Source of the DNA: Vreelandella zhaodongensis
GTDB taxonomy: Bacteria > Pseudomonadota > Gammaproteobacteria > Pseudomonadales > Halomonadaceae
NCBI RefSeq assembly: GCF_013415115.1
Contig: NZ_JACCDD010000004.1
Coordinates: 288,307-352,306 of the forward strand
DNA: 64,000 bases
Direction of reading: 5' to 3'
Shown here: one piece after another, positions 40,298 to 49,083 of the stretch
How the letters are laid out: each line of letters starts with the position of its first letter
Numbering within the stretch: position 1 is the stretch's first letter
Translations under genes and position numbers: made by a program
Notes under the pieces: model-generated
What the model saw: the letters and a program-made list of their open reading frames with translations, nothing else
Databases searched by the model: none
Told to the model about the DNA's origin: nothing

Positions 40298-41565
40298 GTT
40301 CTCCCGTTTGGCACCCTTATGCCCACCTCAAAACCCAAGCGCCAGCACCCAAAGTGGTCGGCGGCAGCGGTAGCCATTTCACCCTGGAAAGCGGCGAGCA
40401 ACTGCTCGACGCTACCTGCTCCTGGTGGTGCATGATTCATGGCTATGGACATCCACGTTTAGTCGCGGCCATTCGTGAACAGGCAGGCGAGCTATGCCAT
40501 GTCATGCTCGGCGGCCTCACCCATGATCCCGCCGACCAGCTTGCTCAGGAGCTAGTGCGCATCACCCCTGACGGGCTTAATCACGTGTTCTACTCCGACA
40601 GTGGTTCAGTTGGGATGGAAGTGGCAATGAAAATGGCCCTGCAGTACCAAGTGCTCATCGGCCACCCCGAAAAATGCAAGATGCTTTCGTTAATGAAGGC
40701 CTACCATGGCGATACCACCGGCTGTATGGCGGTATGCGACCCTGAAGAAGGCATGCACAGTCTATTCGCCAGCCTGCTGCCCCAGCACCACTTCGCCCCC
40801 GCGCCCACCGCACCGTTTAACGCCACACCGGAACAGGTAGCCGACGATTTAGCGGCGCTTCGCGACGTCTTGGCGAGCCACCATCATGAGGTTGCTGCCC
40901 TGCTGATGGAACCGTTACTCCAGGCGGCAGGCGGGCTAAACATGACCTCGCCGGACTACCTGCGCGGTGCGCGGGCGTTATGCGATGAGTTTGGCGTGTT
41001 GCTGATTTTTGATGAAGTAGCCACCGGCTTTGGCCGCACTGGCAAGCTGTTTGCCGCCAATCACGCTGACGTAACACCGGATATTATGGTGCTCTCAAAA
41101 GGATTAACCGGCGGCTACCTCGGCCATGCAGCGACCCTGGCCAGCGACCGTGTTCACGATGCGTTTGTTGGCGACAGCGCCCACCATGCCTTTATGCACG
41201 GCCCGACATTTATGGGCAATCCGCTGGCCTGCCGCGTCGCGCTGGAAAGCCTGCGCGTGTTTGAAGAGGAGCACTACCTGGACAAGATTGCGGCTCTCAG
41301 CCAACAGCTTAGCCGAGCGTTAATTGACGACTCCGTGCTGAACGCCCACCCAGACGTGGCCGATGTGCGAGTACTGGGTGCCACCGCGGTGATTGAAGCG
41401 CACTCCGCCGAGGCGCTGAAAGGTGTCGGGCAGTTCGCCCGCGAGCGTGGTGTATGGCTGCGCCCAATCGGCCGCTGGCTTTACACCATGCCCGCTTATA
41501 TCGCTACCGACGCCGACATCACTCAGATTACCGACGTAATGAAAGCATGGTTTTTGAAGCGATAG
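40294..41565 (+). CDS. bioA: DAPA aminotransferase
   Basis: PLP aminotransferase making 7,8-diaminononanoate with SAM as the amino donor. 423 residues. Seen: CSWWCMIHGYGHP, VFYSDSGSVGMEVAMKMA, AYHGDTTGCMAV, IFDEVATGFGRTGKLFA, the PLP lysine in VLSKGLTGGYL and RPIGRWLYTMPAY. Last gene of the biotin operon; ends 5 bp from the convergent sirtuin gene, with no obvious terminator between. Confidence 0.98.
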   Translation: MSSPVWHPYAHLKTQAPAPKVVGGSGSHFTLESGEQLLDATCSWWCMIHGYGHPRLVAAIREQAGELCHVMLGGLTHDPADQLAQELVRITPDGLNHVFYSDSGSVGMEVAMKMALQYQVLIGHPEKCKMLSLMKAYHGDTTGCMAVCDPEEGMHSLFASLLPQHHFAPAPTAPFNATPEQVADDLAALRDVLASHHHEVAALLMEPLLQAAGGLNMTSPDYLRGARALCDEFGVLLIFDEVATGFGRTGKLFAANHADVTPDIMVLSKGLTGGYLGHAATLASDRVHDAFVGDSAHHAFMHGPTFMGNPLACRVALESLRVFEEEHYLDKIAALSQQLSRALIDDSVLNAHPDVADVRVLGATAVIEAHSAEALKGVGQFARERGVWLRPIGRWLYTMPAYIATDADITQITDVMKAWFLKR

Positions 41566-41570
41566 ACAGT

Positions 41571-42284
41571 TCAAGGCAGCATCAAATTGCCCTGTTTGCG
41601 CCACTGGTTTACCAACGCTGGAACGCCCTCTCCTGCGGTGGTATTAATCGCTAGAACGCCAGGCGGTGTTAAGGCATCCGCGTCGGGGTCGACCAGCGCA
41701 CACGGGGTATCCAAGTCAATATACGACAGCAGCGACGCCGCGGGCATTACCGCTAGGGACGTGCCTACCACCAGCAAGAAATCCGCCTGGCTAACAAGTT
41801 CACAGGCGTCTTCAAACAGCGGCACCGACTCACCGAACCACACCACGTCTGGGCGCAGCTGGCTGCCTTTGTCACAAATATCGCCCAGCGCAATGCCACC
41901 TTTCGGCAGCGGATAGCGCAGCCGCACATCCACTGTAGAGCGCGCCTTCAAAATCTCGCCATGAAGATGCAGCACATCTCGCGACCCTGCACGCTCATGC
42001 AAATCATCAATATTTTGCGTGACAACACTGACTCGAAAGCCATCTTTTTCAAGCGCCGCCAGGGCTTTATGGGCAGCATTGGGCTTAGCCTTACGAATTT
42101 GCTCCCGACGCAGGTTATAAAACTCCAGTACGCGCTGTGGGTCTCGGCGCCAGCCCCCGGGCGTGGCCACCTCCTCGACTGGGTGGTCTTCCCAGAGACC
42201 ATCACTGGCACGGAACGTTTTAATACCGCTTTCGGCGCTAATCCCTGAACCGGTAAAAACCACTAAGTGCGGTGGTGCTGTCAT
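41571..42284 (-). CDS. cobB: Sir2-family NAD-dependent deacylase lacking zinc cysteines
   Basis: 237 residues. NAD-binding and catalytic motifs are present: FTGSGISAESGIKTFR, FYNLRREQI with the Tyr/Arg pair of class III sirtuins (desuccinylase type), TQNIDDLHERAG and the catalytic His in LHGEI. The usual four zinc cysteines between LHGEI and VVWFGE are absent; only one Cys (DICDKGSQ) is found there. AGGAAAAC precedes the ATG. It resembles a zinc-free sirtuin group I recall from Bacteroidetes. The symbol is by family, not by proven orthology. Confidence 0.85.
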   Translation of the reverse strand: MTAPPHLVVFTGSGISAESGIKTFRASDGLWEDHPVEEVATPGGWRRDPQRVLEFYNLRREQIRKAKPNAAHKALAALEKDGFRVSVVTQNIDDLHERAGSRDVLHLHGEILKARSTVDVRLRYPLPKGGIALGDICDKGSQLRPDVVWFGESVPLFEDACELVSQADFLLVVGTSLAVMPAASLLSYIDLDTPCALVDPDADALTPPGVLAINTTAGEGVPALVNQWRKQGNLMLP

Positions 42285-42344
42285 GTTTTCCTCGACTAAA
42301 TCACTGCTTACTGTTTCACAAGGAGCCTCTTATTAATGTAATGA

Positions 42345-42457
42345 GCGCAGGCCAGACAAGGCAAAAATCAACGAAAAAGCGGAGTTTACGGGTTGTAAAT
42401 GAGCATTTTGATCGGACTCGCGCACGAGGCGATTTTTAACGCAGTATGGCCAAGCGC
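42345..42457. repeat. 113-bp imperfect palindromic element between cobB and aceK
   Basis: Outer arms GCGCAGGCCAGACAAGGC-AAAAATC (42345-42369) and GATTTTTAACGCAGTATGG-CCAAGCGC (42431-42457) pair imperfectly, and within lies a second inverted repeat (GGAGTTTAC/GTAAATGAGC, about 42381-42404). Nested arms and a sequence unlike the neighbouring coding DNA suggest a dispersed palindromic repeat; I recall similar elements scattered in Halomonas and Pseudomonas-type genomes but cannot verify it. Confidence 0.72.
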
Positions 42458-42477
42458 AATAGTTAATCAGAGGTTAC

Positions 42478-44244
42478 TTAATATACCAGCTGCCCTATGG
42501 TCCCCGCGAAGCGCTGCTTATTACGATACGGATAAACATCGATCACCCGACCATCGACAATCGCCTGCTGTAACTCCAACCAATACTCGGGGTCAAATAA
42601 TTCTGGATGCTGTCCCATAAAAATACTGCGCAGCTCCGGGTTGGCAAACATAAAGGGACCGAACTCCTCGGGGAAGATATCGTTGGGACCGATAGAAAAG
42701 CTTTCGCCACCGCCACCCTGGAAGTCATTGCCATACGATTTGGGAATGTGTCGAAAGCGGCACTCCGTGAGATAGCACACCTCGTCATAATCGTAAAAAA
42801 TCACTCGGCCATGGCGGGTAACACCAAAGTTTTTTAACAGCATATCGCCAGGAAAAATATTGGCCGCAGCCATCTGTTTAATGGCGTTACCGTAGTCTTT
42901 GAGCACCATCACACGCTCATCTGCGCTGCACTGTTCAAGGTAGATGTTCAGCGGCGTCATCATGCGCTCGGTATAACAGTGCTTGATAATCACCTTGTCA
43001 TCTTTCAACGACACCGTAGAGGGTGCCACTTCAAGCAAGTGCTCTAGACACTCTGGGGAAAAGTGATCTTGCCGCGCGGTAAAATTTGAGAACTCCTGGG
43101 TGTCGGCCATACGCCCAACGCGGTCGTGGCGTTTCACCAATCGGTATTTTTCGCGCACCATGGCATGGGTAACATCCTTGGCAGGATCAAACTTATCTTT
43201 AATGATTTTAAACACGGTGCGAAAACTGGGCAGCACAAACACCGCCATCACCATGCCACGCACCCCAGGCGCAATCACAAACTGATCCTCACGCTTAGCC
43301 ACCTGCTGGTTTAGCGCACGGAAAAATTCAGTTTTGCCATGCTTAAAAAAGCCGATGGCAGCATACAGTTCCCCCTCAGGCTTATGGGGCATCAACTGTT
43401 TTAAGTAATGAACGAACTCTCCCGGGACCGGTACATCTACCTGAAAGTAGGCTCGGGTAAACGAGAAAATAATCGAGACTTCATCGGTCTCTGTTAGCAC
43501 GGTATCCAAATGCAGGCAGGGGTCGCCGCCCTGCTGTTCGCCAAACCCTTCACCATGCAGAATGGGTAACACCAACGGCACTTGCTCGCCGCCCCCCAGA
43601 ATACGACCTACCAAGTACGCCCCTTTATTGCGGTAAAAAACGCTTTTCAACAGTTCTAATCGAGCGTCATCTGCCTGCAAAATGGCAGCGGGAAGCTGGT
43701 TTTCCAACAAATCAGCCCCTAGCTCGATATCGCGTTCCAGATCAGCAAAGGCGTTATCAAACGGTGCCTCTTCAAGCGCCCAGGCAAGCGCCTGGGGCCA
43801 ATCCCCATTAACGTAATGCTGTCGACACAGCTCAATTCCCGAGTGATGCGCAGCGTCTTCTCGAGAGCTGTAAACAAACATCCAGTCATTGCGAATATGG
43901 CGATGGTTGAATATCGAGCAGAACAGCGAGTTAAAAAACGTCTCTGCCAATTCGTAATCCAACCGCTGGCTAATCAGCTGTGCATAGTGCTCACGCGCTT
44001 CACGCCATGTCTCGCAATGCGTGAGCGCTTCATGGGCAAAGGTACGCTGCAAACGCGCTAGCGTATCGCCAACTTTCTCTTCATAAAGATTGATCCGTGC
44101 CGCTGAGGCTTGCTGAGCCTCCCGCCACGCCGCCTCTCGAAAGCGGCGGCTGGCATCAAAGGTAATCTGCTTAAAGCGAGCACGGTAGCCATCAAACCCA
44201 TGCAGAATAGTGGCCGCTAAACGATACGCTGGGGAGTGTTTCAT
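42478..44244 (-). CDS. aceK: Isocitrate dehydrogenase kinase/phosphatase
   Basis: Switches isocitrate dehydrogenase on and off and so divides carbon between the TCA cycle and glyoxylate bypass. 588 residues (E. coli 578). The ATP-binding loop APGVRGMVMAVFVLPSF (about residue 330), the DMLLKNFGVTRHGR segment and the catalytic FYDYDEVCYLTECRFR are intact. It stands alone here without aceA or aceB. Confidence 0.97.
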   Translation of the reverse strand: MKHSPAYRLAATILHGFDGYRARFKQITFDASRRFREAAWREAQQASAARINLYEEKVGDTLARLQRTFAHEALTHCETWREAREHYAQLISQRLDYELAETFFNSLFCSIFNHRHIRNDWMFVYSSREDAAHHSGIELCRQHYVNGDWPQALAWALEEAPFDNAFADLERDIELGADLLENQLPAAILQADDARLELLKSVFYRNKGAYLVGRILGGGEQVPLVLPILHGEGFGEQQGGDPCLHLDTVLTETDEVSIIFSFTRAYFQVDVPVPGEFVHYLKQLMPHKPEGELYAAIGFFKHGKTEFFRALNQQVAKREDQFVIAPGVRGMVMAVFVLPSFRTVFKIIKDKFDPAKDVTHAMVREKYRLVKRHDRVGRMADTQEFSNFTARQDHFSPECLEHLLEVAPSTVSLKDDKVIIKHCYTERMMTPLNIYLEQCSADERVMVLKDYGNAIKQMAAANIFPGDMLLKNFGVTRHGRVIFYDYDEVCYLTECRFRHIPKSYGNDFQGGGGESFSIGPNDIFPEEFGPFMFANPELRSIFMGQHPELFDPEYWLELQQAIVDGRVIDVYPYRNKQRFAGTIGQLVY

Positions 44245-44331
44245 GGCGGTGTGCTCTTATTGGAAATTTTCTCTGCTAAGACTCCACTAGCCGCCCACGA
44301 CATTCGAGACGACCTTAGCCCTATTATTTGA

Positions 44332-44365
44332 GCACCTATCGCGTTTAAGCATCTGTCGCGTTTAA
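44332..44365. repeat. 17-bp direct repeat between CIA30 gene and aceK
   Basis: Two adjacent copies, GCACCTATCGCGTTTAA (44332-44348) and GCATCTGTCGCGTTTAA (44349-44365), with two differences; a third weaker copy may begin at 44366. Confidence 0.75.
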
Positions 44366-44377
44366 GTAAATCGGCCG

Positions 44378-44896
44378 TTAAAGCGGTGCAATTGATGCAA
44401 TGTTTAGTCGAAACGGTCCAGCTGTTCGGTCAGCAATCAAGAAGCCCAGTTGATAAATGCTATCAGAAGAAAGCGACGGCGCATCGTCAAGTACCTTACC
44501 GCGCCTTACGGCTTCAAACATATGCCAAGTAAACTTCAGCGTTTCCCACTGGTCTCGGGCAGGCGTAAATATCACTCGGTAGGCGCTAGCCTCGTCTAAC
44601 GCGGTACTTTTCAAGCGCAATTGATAAGTGCGACCGTCACCATTCACCCGCAGTGTAAGGCCTTCGCCGTTGGTGAGTGATGGCTCGAAGTGGTCGGGTT
44701 GGCGGCGTATCGAGGCAAAGCCACCGCCATTCTCTAGCGATACCTCACCGATAAAACATCCCATCCCCGCCTCGATACGAAACGTACTGTGAGACACGCC
44801 CCCCATCACACCATCATTTACTGCGAACCAGCGTTGCTCCTCACCGCGCTGATTAACACTAGGGTCGTTAACACGGGGCCCGAAGGTTAACGTCAT
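44378..44896 (-). CDS. CIA30-family protein
   Basis: 172 residues from the ATG at 44896, chosen because AGGAG lies five bases upstream; a TTG at 44917 would add seven residues. The sequence WFAVNDGVMGGVSHSTFRIE, VSLENGGGFASIRR and WETLKFTWHMFEAVRRG match the CIA30 galactose-binding-like fold (complex I intermediate-associated protein 30), widespread as a single-domain protein in gammaproteobacteria with no proven role. No signal peptide. Confidence 0.88.
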   Translation of the reverse strand: MTLTFGPRVNDPSVNQRGEEQRWFAVNDGVMGGVSHSTFRIEAGMGCFIGEVSLENGGGFASIRRQPDHFEPSLTNGEGLTLRVNGDGRTYQLRLKSTALDEASAYRVIFTPARDQWETLKFTWHMFEAVRRGKVLDDAPSLSSDSIYQLGFLIADRTAGPFRLNIASIAPL

Positions 44897-44942
44897 GTTG
44901 GCTCCTGTAGCAGTCAACGTTGCGCTGCTCGTTGCTGATTAA

Positions 44943-44979
44943 ACTAAAAAGCCCCTGGGCCATCAGGGCACAGAGGCTT
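44943..44979 (-). terminator. Terminator after the ethanolamine permease gene
   Basis: Read leftwards: AAGCCTCTG, a 13-base loop and CAGGGGCTT (one mismatch), then TTTTTAGTTT. Closes the leftward eutB-eutC-eat unit before the CIA30 gene. Confidence 0.72.
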
Positions 44980-45016
44980 CAACTGCCTAGTCAGCCTAGG
45001 CGATTAGCACCAAAAA

Positions 45017-46450
45017 CTACAGCTTAGCGGCGGCAGGCAGTAACTCGTCATCGTCTAACGCTTCCGGCGACGCCGTCACCAGTGCAAACTCCTCTTCAGC
45101 GGTTTTCGCCACCAGCTGATTTTTGCTATAGAAGAAGTAGTACGCCGCACCGGCAATGAACAGCACAATGGTGTAATTGAACGCACGCGGGTCGAAAGCA
45201 TAAACACCGGTGAGAGCGACAATTGCCAATACCAGCGCAACCGATGAAGTCACGATGCCACCTGGGGTTTTATAAGGCCGTGGCAAGTCTGGTTGCTGTA
45301 CGCGCAGTAGGATATGGCTCAGTGCCATCAGCGCGTAAGAGATCGTTGCGCCGACGACCGCCATTGCTAACATAAGATCGCCTTCGCCGCTTAATGAGGC
45401 CAAGAAGCCGAAAACACCCGGCACAATCAACGCCAGATAAGGCACTTTACGCTCGCTGGTCAGCGACAGCTTCTTAGGGAGGTACCCCGCCCGCGAAAGT
45501 GCGAATACCAACCGACTATAGCCATAAATAATAGAAAAGAAGGAGGCAATTAGTCCTGCCAAGCCCAACACATTCACTAATGTCGCCAAGGTTGGGTTGC
45601 CCGTCGCATTGAGCGCATCCACCAGCGGCACACCGCTTTGACCAATCATTTCAGCACCCGCCGCGCCTGCCAGTAACACCACGACTAATAAGGCCGTGAA
45701 CAGCAAAAACAGCATTGCAGCAATAATGCCTTTAGGCATATCGCGCGCGGGGTCTTTGGCTTCTTCTGCCGCTAGGGGCACACCCTCAACCGCTAAAAAT
45801 AGCCACATACCAAACGGCAGCGCGGCCCAAATACCGTACCAGCCATAGGGCATAAAGGTACTCGCGCCAGCAGCATCAGTGGGCGCAATATCAAATAGGT
45901 TCGCTGAGTCGAAATTGCCAATCAACGCCACTGCCGTTGCCAAAATCGCAAACACCGCCAGGCCGCTAATCACCATCATGACTTTTAGCGCTTCACCTAC
46001 GCCTGCTAAATGAATACCGATAAACACTGCGTAGAACAGCAGGTAAACCAACGGCCCATTAATGCCCAGCAGCGCTTCAACTGCCGAGCCTATAAAAATC
46101 ACAATAGCGGCTGGCGCAAGGGCATACTCGATCAACACCGCAAGCCCCGTTAGGTAACCTCCCGTTGGCCCCATCGCTTGACGGGCAAAGCTGTAGCCTC
46201 CGCCAGCGGCTGGAATCGCCGCCGACATCTCCGCCAGAGACAGCACCAGCGCAAGGTACATCAGCGCCATTAAACAAGCGGCAATAGCAAAGCCGCCCCA
46301 GCCCGCCTCGGCAATACCGAAGTTCCAGCCAGCAAAGTCACCAGAAATAACGTATGAAACCCCAAGCCCCGCCAGTAATAGCCAGCCAGCGGTTCCTTTT
46401 CGCAGCTGGCGCTTGGCCAGATACGCTTGATCGACAGAAGGTTGTGTCAT
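45017..46450 (-). CDS. eat: Ethanolamine permease (APC family)
   Basis: Twelve-helix amino acid-polyamine-organocation permease, 477 residues. Its N-terminal helix GWLLLAGLGVSYVISGDFAGWNFGIAEAGWGG, read as separate blocks (WLLLAGLGVSYVISGDFAGW and the following GIAEAGWGGF), is the ethanolamine permease signature, and PAAGGGYSFARQAMGP gives the APC G-rich loop. AAAGGG precedes the ATG. Downstream of eutC in the same direction, 172 bp apart, so uptake and cleavage of ethanolamine are linked. Confidence 0.92.
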   Translation of the reverse strand: MTQPSVDQAYLAKRQLRKGTAGWLLLAGLGVSYVISGDFAGWNFGIAEAGWGGFAIAACLMALMYLALVLSLAEMSAAIPAAGGGYSFARQAMGPTGGYLTGLAVLIEYALAPAAIVIFIGSAVEALLGINGPLVYLLFYAVFIGIHLAGVGEALKVMMVISGLAVFAILATAVALIGNFDSANLFDIAPTDAAGASTFMPYGWYGIWAALPFGMWLFLAVEGVPLAAEEAKDPARDMPKGIIAAMLFLLFTALLVVVLLAGAAGAEMIGQSGVPLVDALNATGNPTLATLVNVLGLAGLIASFFSIIYGYSRLVFALSRAGYLPKKLSLTSERKVPYLALIVPGVFGFLASLSGEGDLMLAMAVVGATISYALMALSHILLRVQQPDLPRPYKTPGGIVTSSVALVLAIVALTGVYAFDPRAFNYTIVLFIAGAAYYFFYSKNQLVAKTAEEEFALVTASPEALDDDELLPAAAKL

Positions 46451-46522
46451 TGTCTTACCCTTTTTAGTGTGGAACGCAATCGTTGTCAGCGGCGTGCTGA
46501 GTCAGGGGGTTGGTTCCATATT

Positions 46523-46546
46523 GTTGTTAGGAGCGTTGTTAGGAGC
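46523..46546. repeat. 12-bp exact tandem duplication between eutC and eat
   Basis: GTTGTTAGGAGC at 46523-46534 repeated exactly at 46535-46546, in the 172-bp spacer. Further GTTGTTATTG-like sequence follows, so the spacer is low in complexity. Confidence 0.8.
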
Positions 46547-46622
46547 GTTTCTATAAGTGTTGTTATTGATATGTCGTTATTGGCAGGTTGTTCATGGGTT
46601 GCGCTTAGCGCGCAAGCCCCCG

Positions 46623-47465
46623 TTAATCGGCCACCAGGAAGTTTTGTGGTGAGCCACCCGATGCACCTTCTAATACGTTATCTTCGCTACGATCTTTCAG
46701 TTGAACACCAGACAGTTGCCGCTGACGGGCCTCGACTAATAGCAACAGCAACCGCCGCGCGGCCTCTTCAGGTTTCAGACCTGCTGGGCGAACGTTAGAA
46801 ATACAATTACGGCGGTCATCCTTTAAGCCCACTTCGGGTGCCCAGGTCATATACAGCCCGAGGCTATCGGGGGAGCTTAACCCTGGGCGCTCACCAATCA
46901 TCACCAGCACAGCATCGGCATTAAGCAGCGCGCCAACCTCATCGCCAATCGCCACACGCCCCTGCTCGACAATGGTTAACGGCGCGAGTTGCCACTCCCA
47001 CTGATCATGTTCAAAGGCGCGATACAGCGCAGTAAGAAACGGCGCGCTATTCTGCTGCACCGCCAGTGCGGAAAGCCCATCGACAATAACCACCGCCAAA
47101 TCGAAGCGCTGGCCGCTTTCCGCTGCTTGCTGCAGTTTCTCTCGCGAGTCGTCGTTAAGACGACGGCCATAATCAGGGCGTTGCAGATACATGGCTCGGT
47201 CTGCCGCGTGGCTGTGTACATGAATAGGCGTCTGGCTCAGGCTAAGCGCTGTCGTTAACTCGCTGGCCAACGCGTCGCACTCAAGGGGGCAGTGAACGGC
47301 GTCCTGGGCCTGGGCATGAGCCAGCTGAAACGCCAACAGCTGATGTGTAGGCAGGCTGATGCCCGCACGACCAAGCCCAATACGGGCATCGGTAAATGCC
47401 CTCAGCCGCTCCCATGGGTTCGCGATGACGATAGGTGGGGACTCTTTCGATTCATTATCAGACAT
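46623..47465 (-). CDS. eutC: Ethanolamine ammonia-lyase small subunit
   Basis: Beta subunit of the coenzyme B12-dependent lyase that splits ethanolamine to acetaldehyde and ammonia. 280 residues; AAAGGAGG nine bases before the ATG. Seen: NPWERLRAFTDARIGLGRAG, LQRPDYGRRL, VVIVDGLSALAVQQ, VMIGERPGLSSPDSLG and the RRNCISNVRPAGL end, all typical. Overlaps eutB by eight bases, as subunit genes often do. Confidence 0.96.
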   Translation of the reverse strand: MSDNESKESPPIVIANPWERLRAFTDARIGLGRAGISLPTHQLLAFQLAHAQAQDAVHCPLECDALASELTTALSLSQTPIHVHSHAADRAMYLQRPDYGRRLNDDSREKLQQAAESGQRFDLAVVIVDGLSALAVQQNSAPFLTALYRAFEHDQWEWQLAPLTIVEQGRVAIGDEVGALLNADAVLVMIGERPGLSSPDSLGLYMTWAPEVGLKDDRRNCISNVRPAGLKPEEAARRLLLLLVEARQRQLSGVQLKDRSEDNVLEGASGGSPQNFLVAD

Positions 47466-48873
47466 CGCGGGCAGCCTCCTTTGGCAGGTGGCGCAGGCTG
47501 TTAGCGAAAGCGGCTGGTAGCTGATCGTTTAGCCGATAGGAAGAAACGTCTTGGAAGATTTGCATCTTCGCCAGCCACTGCTCGAACTCAGGGGCAGCCT
47601 TCAACCCAAGCACCCGCCGCGCATACAGCGCATCGTGAAAAGAGGTGGTTTGATAGTTGAGCATTATGTCGTCAGAACCGGGGATCCCCATCACAAAGCT
47701 ACAGCCCGCCACGCCTAATAGCGTCAGCAGGTTGTCCATATCGTTTTGATCGGCTTCAGCATGATTGGTGTAGCACACGTCGCAGCCCATGGGCACGCCT
47801 AATAACTTGCCGCAAAAGTGGTCTTCCAGCCCCGCTCGGGTAATCTCTTTGCCATCGTACAAATACTCAGGACCGATAAATCCCACCACCGTATTCACCA
47901 ACAGTGGGTTGAACTTACGCGCCACGGCATAGGCACGGGATTCACAAGTTTGCTGGTCCAGGCCATGATGGGCGTCAGCGGAAAGCGAGCTGCCCTGGCC
48001 GGTTTCGAAATACATCACATTGCGCCCAACCGTACCGCGATCCAGCGTCTGAGCGGCCGCTTCGGCTTCCGCCAGCGTACTCAGATCAAAGCCAAAACTG
48101 CGGTTGGTGGCTTCGGTACCGCCAATGGATTGAAAGACAAGATCTACTGGCGCGCCCTGCTCAATCGCTTCTAGCGTATTGGTCACATGGGTAAGCACGC
48201 AGGATTGGGTGGGAATTTCGTATTTCTGGATAACGTCATCCATCAGGCGCATTAACTTGATGCTTTGGGCGACATTATCAGTAGCAGGATTGATACCAAT
48301 GACCGCGTCGCCACTGCCATACAACAGGCCATCCAGAATACTGGCGGCAATCCCGGTCACGTCATCGGTAGGATGGTTGGGCTGCAAACGGGTGGATAAC
48401 CGTCCCGGCAAACCAATAGTATTGCGAAATGCGGTTGTCACCTGACACTTCTTGGCCACTAGCATCAAATCTTGATTGCGCATCAACTTGCTAACAGCGG
48501 CGGCCATTTCAGGGGTAATGCCAGGGCGAGCCGCAGCTAAAACATCGCTGGTGGCATGGTCGGACAGCAGCCAGTTGCGAAAGTCACCCACGGTTAAATG
48601 CTTCAGCGGCGCAAACGCAGCAGCATCGTGCTCATCGATGATTAATCGAGTAATCTCGTCTTTCTCATAGGGAATCAGTACATCATTCAAAAACGTGGTA
48701 AGCGGCAGCTCTGCCAGCACCATTTGTGCCACTACCCGCTCTTCTGCGGATTCTGCAATGACACCTGCCAAACGGTCACCGGAGCGTGGCGGCGTGGCTT
48801 TAGCCATTAATTCTGCCAAACCTTTAAAGCGGTAGCGGCGGCTTCCCACTGTGGTGTGATAGGTCTGCGCCAT
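47458..48873 (-). CDS. eutB: Ethanolamine ammonia-lyase large subunit
   Basis: Catalytic TIM-barrel subunit. The start at 48873 (MAQTYHTTVGSRRYRFKGL) has GGAAGG upstream; an in-frame start at 48915 is less likely. 471 residues. Seen: KATPPRSGDRLAGV, the SILDGLLYGSGDAVIGINP and QSIGGTEATNRSFG substrate regions, FETGQGSSLSADAHHGLDQ, and MGIPGSDDIMLNYQTTSFHD. Heads a eutB-eutC-eat unit divergent from eutR. Confidence 0.97.
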   Translation of the reverse strand: MAQTYHTTVGSRRYRFKGLAELMAKATPPRSGDRLAGVIAESAEERVVAQMVLAELPLTTFLNDVLIPYEKDEITRLIIDEHDAAAFAPLKHLTVGDFRNWLLSDHATSDVLAAARPGITPEMAAAVSKLMRNQDLMLVAKKCQVTTAFRNTIGLPGRLSTRLQPNHPTDDVTGIAASILDGLLYGSGDAVIGINPATDNVAQSIKLMRLMDDVIQKYEIPTQSCVLTHVTNTLEAIEQGAPVDLVFQSIGGTEATNRSFGFDLSTLAEAEAAAQTLDRGTVGRNVMYFETGQGSSLSADAHHGLDQQTCESRAYAVARKFNPLLVNTVVGFIGPEYLYDGKEITRAGLEDHFCGKLLGVPMGCDVCYTNHAEADQNDMDNLLTLLGVAGCSFVMGIPGSDDIMLNYQTTSFHDALYARRVLGLKAAPEFEQWLAKMQIFQDVSSYRLNDQLPAAFANSLRHLPKEAARDV

Positions 48874-49083
48874 AGGACCTTCCTTTTTTATAGTTAAAAG
48901 ACAACGGCACCGCATGCGCGTTGAGGAACAGAACTTGCTTGTTTCTACAATAGCGTTATCACTTAACGGGGAGTATCGAGTTTCGGCAAATCTGCCATAC
49001 TGATAAAAAACAAAACAAATACAATAAATTAGGAATAGCTAAGTGACGTGATAGCGCTGTCATCGCGTCCACAGGAGCTTCAA

